Made by a program: the position numbers and the translations under genes. This document shows, piece after piece, positions 1 to 5,963 of a stretch of 18,027 nt of DNA (its first letter is position 1; every line of letters starts with the position of its first letter). The DNA lies in NCBI GenBank assembly GCA_947427325.1, contig CANEHP010000024.1:1-18027 (forward strand). The letters run 5' to 3'. A model generated the notes under the pieces. The model had not been told where the DNA came from. It made no database searches and was given only the letters and a program-made list of their open reading frames with translations. The stretch comes from an uncultured Clostridia bacterium (GTDB taxonomy: Bacteria; Bacillota; Clostridia; Oscillospirales; Ruminococcaceae).

Positions 1-270
1 AAAGCCGCTGCCGAGAAAGCTGCCGCCGAGAAAGCCGCCGCCGAGAAAGCTGCCGCCGAGAAAGCTGCCGCCGAGAAAGCCGCTGCCGAAAAAGCCGCTG
101 CCGAGAAAGCTGCCGCCGAGAAAGCCGCCGCCGAGAAAGCTGCCGCCGAGAAAGCTGCCGCCGAGAAAGCCGCTGCCGAAAAAGCCGCTGCCGAGAAAGC
201 TGCCGCCGAGAAAGCCGCCGCCGAGAAAGCTGCCGCCGAGAAAGCCGCTGCCGAAAAAGCCGCCGACGAT
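1..270 (+). repeat. 15-bp coding tandem repeat with 90-bp higher-order period
   Basis: There are 17 perfect KAAAE-coding units of 15 bp and an eighteenth, degenerate unit at 256-270. Units differ only at synonymous positions and fall into four types: a (gccgctgccgag), b (gctgccgccgag), c (gccgccgccgag) and d (gccgctgccgaa), each preceded by aaa. The order is a-b-c-b-b-d at 1-90, a-b-c-b-b-d at 91-180, and a-b-c-b-d at 181-255. A six-unit, 90-bp block was therefore duplicated as a whole, and the last copy lacks one b unit. The array may extend upstream of the window. Confidence 0.95.
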
Positions 271-576
271 AAGGCTGACGCCGAACAAATTAACAACGAA
301 AATGATATTGAAAAGGAAGAGCTTACCCAATATGCTGCGGACCTTGATGAAGAAGCAGAGGAGGTTTGCCCTGCCGCAGAACCGATAAGGGATACGGCTG
401 AACGGGATGATGTGGATATAATCGACATCGCTCAAGTAAAAAAGGAAAATTTTACCGAAACAGCAATGCCCTCAGAAAAACCGGTCAATCCTCCGGGCTT
501 CAACAATTACATAAACAGACACAACCAAGCCCAAGGCAGCTGTCCCAACTGCCAAAGAAAAAGGTTGGGACAATGA
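1..576 (+). CDS. Partial KAAAE-repeat protein (3' end only)
   Basis: The frame is open from the first base of the window and ends at the TGA at 574-576, so the N-terminus lies upstream. The first 85 residues are 17 uninterrupted copies of Lys-Ala-Ala-Ala-Glu, followed by one degenerate unit (KAADD). This sequence is expected to form a long, rigid, charged alpha-helix. A roughly 100-residue acidic, low-complexity linker follows, ending in a short basic tail with a CPNC pair (CPNCQRKRLGQ). No catalytic domain is visible in this part. Such helical repeats occur in TolA-like spacers, surface proteins and histone H1-like proteins, but the function cannot be decided without the missing N-terminus. 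The stop overlaps the ATG of the next small ORF (ATGA), suggesting translational coupling. Coding status is well supported because all 15-bp units keep one frame. Confidence 0.8.
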   Translation, partial: KAAAEKAAAEKAAAEKAAAEKAAAEKAAAEKAAAEKAAAEKAAAEKAAAEKAAAEKAAAEKAAAEKAAAEKAAAEKAAAEKAAAEKAADDKADAEQINNENDIEKEELTQYAADLDEEAEEVCPAAEPIRDTAERDDVDIIDIAQVKKENFTETAMPSEKPVNPPGFNNYINRHNQAQGSCPNCQRKRLGQ

Positions 577-701
577 ACGGTCTTGCTTCGGTATTTGCCG
601 ATGGTGACAAAAGGCTTATAAGCGTGCTTTTAATGGTGTTGATGCAGGAAAACTGCGATAAAACCTTGATTTTGGCGCTGATTTATATTTTGTTTGCATA
701 G
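573..701 (+). CDS. Putative 42-aa hydrophobic small protein
   Basis: An ATG at 573 overlaps the TGA of the KAAAE-repeat gene (ATGA), and the frame runs 42 codons to the TAG at 699-701. The product starts MNGLASVFADGDKRL and then alternates short hydrophobic stretches (LISVLLMVLM, LILALIYILFA) around a charged QENCDK turn, like an amphipathic or membrane-associated hairpin. A purine-rich AAAAAGG about 10 bases upstream could serve as a ribosome site. Many Clostridia have short leucine/isoleucine-rich proteins of this kind, but I do not recognise a named family. The alternative is a chance ORF. The overlap geometry and the composition favour a real gene. Confidence 0.5.
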   Translation: MNGLASVFADGDKRLISVLLMVLMQENCDKTLILALIYILFA

Positions 702-819
702 TTTTTGTTTATTTGGGGAAAATAACTTTGAATAAAGGAAGTTACATTGTTTAACAGCTTATGTAAATGTCCTGTATTCAAATATACTTCAATTTTACTT
801 CAATTATCGGAGGACTATT

Positions 820-945
820 ATGAATAACAAAAATCAGCAAAATCAGCAGAATCAGCAAAACAAGCAGAATCAGCAGAGCCAGAATCAGCAGAATCAGAAC
901 CAGCAGAATCAGCAGAACAAGAAAAAGCAGAACAACGAAAACTAA
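820..945 (+). CDS. 41-aa Asn/Gln-rich small protein
   Basis: The frame starts with ATG at 820, five bases after a strong ATCGGAGGA ribosome site at 807-814, and ends with TAA at 943-945. The product is built almost wholly from Asn, Gln and Lys as irregular NQQ triplets, with a KKKQ segment near the C-terminus and no hydrophobic residues after Met1. It must be highly soluble and disordered. The NKQNQQS stretch resembles the linker composition of gamma-type small acid-soluble spore proteins, but the family's defining segments are absent, so function is unassigned. The excellent ribosome site is the main evidence that it is translated. It stands alone, 118 bases after the preceding small ORF and upstream of a palindrome. 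Confidence 0.6.
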   Translation: MNNKNQQNQQNQQNKQNQQSQNQQNQNQQNQQNKKKQNNEN

Positions 946-1035
946 TCATTTTGTAATGAACTATGCCGCAGATTTATGAAAAACTCGGCGCTTTAGAACT
1001 CGGTTTTTTCAATTTGGATTGATATTACAAAATAT

Positions 1036-1081
1036 CAAAGCATACTGCACCTCACAAAATTGTGAGGTGCAGTATGCTTTG
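1036..1081. terminator. Perfect 22-bp palindrome between convergent genes
   Basis: Bases 1036-1057 and 1060-1081 are exact reverse complements separated by two A residues. The palindrome sits between the rightward Asn/Gln gene and the leftward ruvX end at 1091, where a bidirectional terminator would be expected. A second small inverted repeat (GATATT/AATATC, 1021-1026 and 1031-1036) abuts it. Neither side has a long uninterrupted T tract, so either termination relies on stem strength or the element has another role. Confidence 0.6.
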
Positions 1082-1090
1082 AAATAAAAT

Positions 1091-1528
1091 TTATTCTTTA
1101 TTATCCCTTGCCTTTTGGTTAGCTCTGTAAGAAAGATAATTTTCAAGGATTACCGCAGCAGCTACCGCATCTATTACCGCCTTGCGTTTTTTTCCCCTTT
1201 TGTTTACCTCGCTCATCATCCGGTGAGCGGTAACGGTAGTTCCCCGCTCGTCCCACATCTCCACGGGCACATTTGCAAGAGTACGCAGTAAATCGGCAAA
1301 CTGACAGCATTTTTCGCTTCGAGGGCCTTTTGTTCCGTTCATATTTATGGGATTGCCCACTACCAGCATTTCCGCTCCGTTTTCTTCGGCAGCCTTGGCT
1401 ACCTTCTCGGCGCACCTTTCAAAGCTCCGCTCGTCAATAATGCACAAGGGAGTAGCCAAAACCTCATTTTTATCGCAGCAGGCAAGCCCTGTGTGAGCGT
1501 CGCCGTAATCCACAGCCATAATTTTCAT
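1091..1528 (-). CDS. ruvX: Putative pre-16S rRNA nuclease / Holliday junction resolvase-like protein RuvX (YqgF)
   Basis: The 145-aa product matches the usual length of the YqgF/RuvX RNase H-fold family. Visible motifs are the N-terminal DYG with catalytic Asp7, the GNPINMNG loop (58-65), DERGTT (93-98) and the C-terminal catalytic D120 in IDAVAAAVIL. Family members act in 5' maturation of 16S rRNA and were earlier proposed as Holliday junction resolvases. The usual Arg in DYGxxRxG is replaced by His (DYGDAHTG). The ATG at 1526-1528 lies 6 bases after the stop of the TSCPD gene, so the two are probably co-transcribed. This is the last gene of the leftward cluster and is followed by the palindrome at 1036-1081. 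Confidence 0.93.
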   Translation of the reverse strand: MKIMAVDYGDAHTGLACCDKNEVLATPLCIIDERSFERCAEKVAKAAEENGAEMLVVGNPINMNGTKGPRSEKCCQFADLLRTLANVPVEMWDERGTTVTAHRMMSEVNKRGKKRKAVIDAVAAAVILENYLSYRANQKARDNKE

Positions 1529-1534
1529 AAGCTG

Positions 1535-1786
1535 TTATGCTCTTTCCTTGTACTCTTTAAGAGCGTTGGCAAGCTGTGCGGGACACGATGTTCCCTTTCC
1601 GTTGCAGTCGATGCCGTCAAGCCTTTTTATAACCTCGTCAACGGTCATACCCTTTACAAGGCTTGAAATTCCCTGAAGATTTCCGTTGCAGCCGCCGATT
1701 ACCTTTACGTCCTTTACAATTCCTTCCTCAACTTCAATAGTCATTTTGCGTGAGCAAACTCCTCTTGGTGTGTATTCGATAATCAT
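1535..1786 (-). CDS. TSCPD domain-containing protein (TIGR03905-like)
   Basis: This 83-aa protein is almost entirely one TSCPD domain. Cysteines stand at 11, 33, 61 and 68; the last is in TSCPA, a variant of the name-giving Thr-Ser-Cys-Pro-Asp motif. The GGCNGNLQGISSLVKGM segment (31-47) is typical of the short stand-alone TIGR03905 family in Firmicutes. The same domain occurs at the C-terminus of some class II ribonucleotide reductases, where it is thought to bind metal or nucleotide. The role of the stand-alone form is not known. The gene precedes ruvX by 6 bases. Its start has a recognisable AGGAGT ribosome site (TAGGAGTTATATT) on the minus strand. Confidence 0.9.
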   Translation of the reverse strand: MIIEYTPRGVCSRKMTIEVEEGIVKDVKVIGGCNGNLQGISSLVKGMTVDEVIKRLDGIDCNGKGTSCPAQLANALKEYKERA

Positions 1787-1805
1787 AATATAACTCCTAT
1801 CTGCT

Positions 1806-1856
1806 CATTACAGAGCTGTTTTTATTTTCAAAACAGCATAATTATACATTTTATGT
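1806..1856 (-). terminator. Weak hairpin downstream of the malic enzyme gene
   Basis: The 92-base gap after malic enzyme holds GCTGTTTTT...AAAACAGC (about 1816-1837), which can form a short A/T-rich stem on the leftward transcript. It has no clean T tract. It may attenuate transcription rather than stop it before the TSCPD-ruvX pair. Confidence 0.25.
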
Positions 1857-1878
1857 ACAGTGCTGTTTATATGAAATT

Positions 1879-3072
1879 TTAAATACTGACGTCGGGTTGA
1901 AAAGCTATTCCCTTTTTCTCGTCCTCCCATGCCTTTGCGACCGCCCTTGAAACGCTTTCGGCAACATTTTTATTTAACGGGCTTGCAATAATGTTTTCGG
2001 GACTTATTTCGTTATCGGGAATAACCGATGCAATGGCATAAGCCGCCGCAAGCTTCATATTTTCGGTTATTTCCTTTGCTCTTACCGATAAAGCGCCTTT
2101 AAAAATTCCGGGAAAAACCAAAACATTGTTAATCTGATTGGGAAAATCGCTTCTGCCCGTTCCGACAATATACGCTCCCGATTCCTTTGCGATATACGGC
2201 ATAATTTCAGGCACAGGATTAGCCATTGCAAAAATAATGGGCTTGTCTGCCATAGATTTTATCATTTCGCCCGTAAACAGCCCGGGTCTTGAAACGCCGA
2301 TAAGCACGTCAGCACCCTTTACAGCCTCCTTTAAATTTCCCTTTCTTACATTAGCGTTGGTTTTTTTGGAAATTTCGCTGTGAGCGGGATTTTCGTATTC
2401 ATCGTCTCGGTTTATTATGCCGCAAAGATCAACCATTATTAAATCCTTAATGCCCAAGCTTAAAAGAAAGCTTCCTATTGCAATTCCCGCAGCTCCTGCG
2501 CCGTTGATTACAACAGTTAAATCGCTTATTTCCTTGCCTGCGCATTTAGCCGCATTTATAAGCGCAGCGGCAACGACCACCGCCGTTCCGTGCTGATCGT
2601 CATGGAATACGGGTATATCAAGCTTTTCCTTAAGCCTTTTTTCAATTTCAAAGCACCTCGGCGCAGCAATATCCTCAAGGTTAATGCCGCCAAAGCTGTC
2701 GCTTATAAGCTCGATGGTTCTTACGATCTCGTTCACGTCCTTGCTTTTAACACAAAGGGGGAAAGCGTCCACTCCCGCAAATTCCTTAAATAAGCAGCAT
2801 TTACCCTCCATAACGGGCATACCTGCCAAGCCCCCTATATCGCCCAAGCCTAACACGGCTGTTCCGTCGGTAATAACCGCCACCAGATTTGCCCTTCTTG
2901 TAAGGCTGTAGGACAGTTCGGGATCTTTTTGTATTTGCAGGCAGGGTTCTGCAACGCCCGGAGTATATGCAAGGGACAGATCTTCTCTTGTATTGATAGG
3001 CGCACGGGAAATAACCTCAATTTTTCCCTGCCATTCATAGTGCTTTTTTAATGCTTCCTGCTTTGTGTTCAT
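1879..3072 (-). CDS. NAD(P)-dependent malic enzyme (oxaloacetate-decarboxylating)
   Basis: The 397-aa product has the length and order of the short bacterial malic enzymes, which convert malate to pyruvate and CO2 with reduction of NAD(P). The N-terminal malic domain carries AYTPGVAEPC with general-acid Tyr36, MEGK with general-base Lys91, the metal-binding ED pair at 133-134 and HDDQHGT at 157-163. The Rossmann domain follows with NGAGAAG (190-196) and ends around MANPVPEI and the FPGIFKGAL segment. An in-frame GTG lies directly before the ATG. I chose the ATG at 3070-3072 because it is better spaced from the GAAGGGA ribosome site. The gene is 33 bases from the GNAT gene and 92 bases from the TSCPD gene. 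Coenzyme preference is not evident from the sequence. Confidence 0.95.
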   Translation of the reverse strand: MNTKQEALKKHYEWQGKIEVISRAPINTREDLSLAYTPGVAEPCLQIQKDPELSYSLTRRANLVAVITDGTAVLGLGDIGGLAGMPVMEGKCCLFKEFAGVDAFPLCVKSKDVNEIVRTIELISDSFGGINLEDIAAPRCFEIEKRLKEKLDIPVFHDDQHGTAVVVAAALINAAKCAGKEISDLTVVINGAGAAGIAIGSFLLSLGIKDLIMVDLCGIINRDDEYENPAHSEISKKTNANVRKGNLKEAVKGADVLIGVSRPGLFTGEMIKSMADKPIIFAMANPVPEIMPYIAKESGAYIVGTGRSDFPNQINNVLVFPGIFKGALSVRAKEITENMKLAAAYAIASVIPDNEISPENIIASPLNKNVAESVSRAVAKAWEDEKKGIAFQPDVSI

Positions 3073-3105
3073 CACTTAATTCCCTTCATTTAATAATGCT
3101 TTTTA

Positions 3106-3519
3106 TTATATCAATTCTTTAACATACAGTCTGTCTGTTCCGTTAGCGTAGTTAACAATATCTCCCATATAACGATATCCGTATTTTTCATACAGGCCTG
3201 TATGTATTGACGGGATATATGTTTTTTCAAATCCGTTTTCCTTCGCATATTCGTTTGCAAAAGCAATCAGTCTTTCACTGATTCGGCGTCCTCGGTAATC
3301 CTCCGCCACAAAGACCCCCGATATCCATGGGTATATTTCGGGCAGCGGGTAATAGTCGCTCTTTCTGATGTAGGCAATTCCTGCAATTTGACCCTCCACC
3401 GTTGCCGCAAAGGGAGTTTCCCAATCGGTAAATGCCCATGTCCGAAGCTCCTCCAACATATGGTCTTTTACTTCCTCCCATGAAAAACCTTCAACAAAAC
3501 GGATCAGTTTGTCTGCCAA
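3106..3519 (-). CDS. GNAT-family N-acetyltransferase (5' end probably in another frame)
   Basis: The 137-aa frame has a GNAT acetyl-CoA-binding core: beta-strands IAGIAYIRK and PWISGVFVAEDY, the RGRRIS pyrophosphate loop (motif A, RxxGxG/A-like), and GLYEKYGYRYMG (motif B). Substrate is unknown. The only usable start in this frame is a TTG at 3517-3519 with no well-placed ribosome site, and a stop in the same frame at 3541-3543 limits any extension. A much better start (ATG at 3582-3584 after AGAGGT) opens a short ORF in another frame. It would join this one exactly if a single base slipped at an A8 tract (3527-3534), giving a 159-aa protein. The annotated start is therefore provisional. The gene lies between PHP and malic enzyme genes in the same direction. 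Confidence 0.8.
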   Translation of the reverse strand: MADKLIRFVEGFSWEEVKDHMLEELRTWAFTDWETPFAATVEGQIAGIAYIRKSDYYPLPEIYPWISGVFVAEDYRGRRISERLIAFANEYAKENGFEKTYIPSIHTGLYEKYGYRYMGDIVNYANGTDRLYVKELI

Positions 3520-3584
3520 GTCCGTATTTTTTTTACCTTTTTAAGCTCCAATGCATCTATGCTGAAATCTTTTTTTGCAGCCAT
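3504..3584 (-). other. Short leader ORF that would fuse to the GNAT gene by a -1 slip at A8
   Basis: ATG at 3582-3584 follows a good AGAGGT ribosome site and encodes MAAKKDFSIDALELKKVKK before an eight-A tract (3527-3534). Left in frame it stops at 3504-3506 after 26 residues. A -1 shift after the second AAA codon continues as NTDLADKLIRF, directly into the acetyltransferase frame. This may be programmed or transcriptional slippage, a frameshift mutation, or a sequencing error in the homopolymer. Confidence 0.5.
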
Positions 3585-3615
3585 AAAATACCTCTATATT
3601 TTTTTCTCTCTGTAT

Positions 3616-4461
3616 TTATGTATTTTTGTGAGCTAAAATTTTACCCAAGGATTCCTGCGGAGTCAGGTTGTAGCCTAAGGATATGGGATAGTGATTGTAA
3701 AATCCATGAAAATCACTGCCCCCCGTGGCAATAAGTCCGTATTTTTCACATATATCAAGAAGCGTTTTTTCATCTCCCGGCTTTAAGCTTTGATGCCAGA
3801 CCTCGACGCCGTCCAGCCTGTTATCCTTTGCCAGCTCCTCAATAAGCTCGAAATTATCGAATACTCTCGGGTGCGCCATTACCGCCAAGCCCCCTGCGGA
3901 ATGAATCAGGTCAAGGACAAAATGGACCTCGGGGCTTGACATAGTTTCATTGCTGACCTCTACGGCGCAAAGCCCTGTTTTTGAGTCAAAAAGCTCATCG
4001 TAAACCTCGCCGTACAGCTCTGTTGTATAACCGTAATCCATCAGAGCGTGCATTATGTGACCCTTGTATATAGCCTTGCTGCCGGAAGAATATTTAACTA
4101 TGTTTTCCAAGGTTATGGGATATCTGTCGAGAACCTTCATAGCCATTTTCTTGCCTCTTTGGCGGCGCATTTCGCTGTTTCTCATACAAAGTCCTTCAAG
4201 TCGGTCCGGCTTTTGCGGAACATAGCACAGAATATGCGCTTTCGCTTCCCTTTTCCCGTCATAGGCGGAAAACTCCACAGCGGGAACAATTTCAATTCCG
4301 TAACGCTGCCCCAGCACATTTGCTCTTGAAATAGAGGAAAGACAATCATGGTCGGTTATGGCAAGGTAATCAATTCCGTTTCTTTTTGCCTGTGCAATAA
4401 CCTCCTCTATCCCCAATGAACCGTCGGACAAGGTGGTGTGGCAATGCAAATCTGCTTTCAT
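3616..4461 (-). CDS. PHP-domain phosphoesterase (TrpH/RNase AM-like)
   Basis: The 281-aa product is a single-domain PHP (polymerase and histidinol phosphatase) metalloenzyme. Metal ligands are visible in order: DLHCHTTLSDG (His6, His8, Asp13), TDHD (36-39), AVEFS (Glu63), AVMAHPR in the second half, and GGSDFHG near the C-terminus. This layout fits the COG0613 group, which includes E. coli RNase AM/YciV (5'-3' exoribonuclease) and nucleoside 3',5'-bisphosphate phosphatases. The exact substrate is not determinable here. An upstream in-frame GTG would add 12 residues, but I chose the ATG at 4459-4461, preceded by ACGAGGT at ideal spacing, because it starts right before the conserved first strand. 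It is the first gene of the leftward cluster, and its probable leader contains a repeat element. Confidence 0.92.
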   Translation of the reverse strand: MKADLHCHTTLSDGSLGIEEVIAQAKRNGIDYLAITDHDCLSSISRANVLGQRYGIEIVPAVEFSAYDGKREAKAHILCYVPQKPDRLEGLCMRNSEMRRQRGKKMAMKVLDRYPITLENIVKYSSGSKAIYKGHIMHALMDYGYTTELYGEVYDELFDSKTGLCAVEVSNETMSSPEVHFVLDLIHSAGGLAVMAHPRVFDNFELIEELAKDNRLDGVEVWHQSLKPGDEKTLLDICEKYGLIATGGSDFHGFYNHYPISLGYNLTPQESLGKILAHKNT

Positions 4462-4526
4462 AATTTTACCTCGTAATGTAGCGGCAAGATATTCCACGGC
4501 AGTCGGTAATCATTTCCTATCCTGCA

Positions 4527-4696
4527 TTTAAAACTTGTTCTCATAGAAATTGGCACGCATCTTTTCGGCAAATTTTGCCGATGACTGCGTCAAAATTCCC
4601 TGAAATACACGAGTATTCCTGCGGAATTTTTCCTTGTCCTCGACAAAATTTTGCTCGAAAATCTGCGCACCATTCCTATGAGAACAAGTTCTTAAA
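4527..4696. repeat. Short inverted-repeat element, copy A (MITE-like)
   Basis: The 170-bp element is bounded by near-perfect inverted ends: TTTAA-AACTTGTTCTCATAG-AAT at 4527-4550, and its reverse complement with one extra base and one substitution at 4672-4696. Inside the left end is a palindrome (4565-4581, TCGGCAAATTTTGCCGA). The interior aligns over much of its length with the reverse complement of copy C. There is no ORF. It lies in the probable 5' leader of the PHP-led operon. Confidence 0.75.
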
Positions 4697-4738
4697 CTCT
4701 TTCATTCAAAAAAAACTGATTTTTATAACATTATATAA

Positions 4739-4767
4739 ATTATAGCATTTTTATTCAACAAATGCAA
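4739..4767 (-). promoter_or_regulatory. Sigma-A-type promoter for the PHP-GNAT-malic enzyme cluster
   Basis: On the minus strand the -35 is TTGCAT (4762-4767), the spacer is exactly 17 bases ending in TGC, which provides an extended -10, and the -10 is a perfect TATAAT (4739-4744). Transcription would start near 4732 and run left, giving a leader of about 270 bases that includes repeat copy A before the PHP start codon. Confidence 0.7.
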
Positions 4768-4792
4768 GTAAAATTGACAAATAGTTTTAAAG

Positions 4793-4880
4793 CCTGTTCA
4801 CATAGGAATTAGCACTTGCCTTTTCGGCAGATTCTGCCAATTAACTCTTTAAAATTTCACGATAATGCCGACAATGCTGC
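4793..4880. repeat. Half copy B of the inverted-repeat element
   Basis: CCTGTTCACATAGGAATTAGCAC matches the left end of copy A with several substitutions and shares the GTTCACAT of copy C's ends. The stretch continues colinearly with copy A through CTTTTCGGCA and the palindrome. Here the palindrome is GGCAGATTCTGCC (4826-4838), where both arms changed together. No matching right end is visible downstream, so the copy is truncated or decayed. Confidence 0.55.
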
Positions 4881-5043
4881 GAGTTTTTACCGCTTCTTAA
4901 TCAGATTTGTCCGCAACTCGATTGAAAAACGGTATTAACCCGCTCCCGATAATGAACCCGAAAAATCCTACCGAAAAACGTACCGTCTCAATACGGACAG
5001 TTTGTTGACAGGAAAAATACAGAACCGCATAAAACGGTTTATC
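4881..5043. other. Gene-free stretch before the 5044 promoter
   Basis: No credible ORF, RNA gene or repeat end was found here. The sequence is A-rich, with scattered short complementary segments (for example CCGTCTCAATACGG near 4982-4995), and may be decayed remains of copy B. Confidence 0.4.
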
Positions 5044-5072
5044 TTGACACAACCGCTTAAATATGGTATTAT
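5044..5072 (+). promoter_or_regulatory. Strong sigma-A promoter, extended -10
   Basis: Perfect TTGACA (5044-5049), a 17-base spacer ending in TGG, and TATTAT (5067-5072). The start point would lie near 5079, about 30 bases upstream of the start codon of the small hypothetical gene at 5111. Confidence 0.8.
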
Positions 5073-5110
5073 TTCATAATGTAAGAGTATGTAAATTTTG
5101 AGGTGGTATA

Positions 5111-5359
5111 ATGTTAAAGTACGGTATGTGGGATCTGCCCGGGCTTGATTTTTTTCAGTGCAGGAATGTTTTTAAGGGCAGCAAGGATAATTTCAGATTT
5201 GCTGCCTTTGGAGAAGACGACATAAAGGTTCTTTATTGGTTCGGGGACGTTTGCCTTGAATGTGCGGAGAATATAGAGGAAAAGCATTTTGAAACGAGCG
5301 AACAGTCTCTTTATGATATAAATGAGTTTTTATCTTCTGTATATAAACCGGAAAATTAA
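5111..5359 (+). CDS. Small hypothetical protein (82 aa)
   Basis: ATG at 5111 follows a GAGGTGG ribosome site and a near-consensus promoter, so expression is likely. The product is acidic and aromatic-rich (MWDLPGLDFFQCRN, KVLYWFGDVCLECAENI), with two closely spaced cysteines (VCLEC) and an alpha-helical C-terminal third. No signal peptide or membrane segment is visible and I do not recognise a family. It is separated from the downstream amidase gene by 83 bases, a gap containing the palindromic AGAACAAGTTCT (5359-5370). That short sequence resembles the outer end of repeat copy A. Confidence 0.7.
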   Translation: MLKYGMWDLPGLDFFQCRNVFKGSKDNFRFAAFGEDDIKVLYWFGDVCLECAENIEEKHFETSEQSLYDINEFLSSVYKPEN

Positions 5360-5442
5360 GAACAAGTTCTAAAATATAAAATCATTCTATCAAAACCTTT
5401 CCCCTCATAAAAATAATATATAATTATTTTTGGAGGGAAAAT

Positions 5443-5931
5443 ATGTATAACCGAGAAAATGCCGTTAGATACGCAGAAAAATGGGCTTATGAGAGAAATC
5501 CCGATTTTTACGATTTTGACGAAATAGGAGGCGACTGCACAAATTTTGTTTCACAGTGCATTTATGCCGGCTGCGGAGTTATGAACTACACTCCCGATCT
5601 TGGCTGGTACTATATAAGCCCCGATGACAGAAGCGCAGCCTGGACGGGTGTGGAATATCTTTATAATTTTCTTGTTTCAAATGAAGAAAACGGTCCCTAT
5701 GGGGAGGAGCTGCCCCTATCCCTTGCCGCAATCGGCGATGTGATACAGCTTTCTTTTGACGGAATAAGCTATTCCCACACTCTTATCGTCACAAGAACGG
5801 GGATTTTTCCCTATGCCGGTAATATTCTTATTGCCTCTCACTCCTATGACGCCTTTGACAGACCGCTTAACACTTATGATTATGTCAGAGCAAGGCTTAT
5901 TCACATTTTAGGGGCAAGAGGAAATGAGTAG
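5443..5931 (+). CDS. Amidase_6-family cysteine amidase/peptidase-like protein
   Basis: The 162-aa product is a single putative amidase domain (PF12671 type). The N-terminal YNRENAVRYAEKWA leads to GGDCTNFVSQC, holding the presumed nucleophile Cys in the motif typical of the family. AIGDVIQL and YSHTLIVT follow, the latter with the presumed catalytic His, and then the ASHSYDAFDRPLNTY segment. Related domains are often found in secreted wall-lytic or spore-associated enzymes of Clostridia, but this one has no signal peptide or export segment. It is either intracellular, exported by another route, or packaged in spores. The start at 5443 is supported by GGAGG at 5432-5436. Substrate and site of action are inference. 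Confidence 0.85.
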   Translation: MYNRENAVRYAEKWAYERNPDFYDFDEIGGDCTNFVSQCIYAGCGVMNYTPDLGWYYISPDDRSAAWTGVEYLYNFLVSNEENGPYGEELPLSLAAIGDVIQLSFDGISYSHTLIVTRTGIFPYAGNILIASHSYDAFDRPLNTYDYVRARLIHILGARGNE

Positions 5932-5963
5932 ATTTGTAACGAAGCGTTGCTGCTTTTTACAAA

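Noticed and set aside
1..270. CRISPR-like regular repeats
   Set aside because: The units are contiguous 15-mers with no spacers and all keep one coding frame (KAAAE), so this is a protein repeat.
721..770. Sporulation sigma-factor promoter before the Asn/Gln gene
   Set aside because: GAATA and CATTGTTTA resemble sigma-G elements but are only about 10 bases apart, too close for a functional pair.
820..945. Gamma-type small acid-soluble spore protein
   Set aside because: It shares N/Q-rich linker composition, but the characteristic repeated segments with Phe, Gly and Glu are missing.
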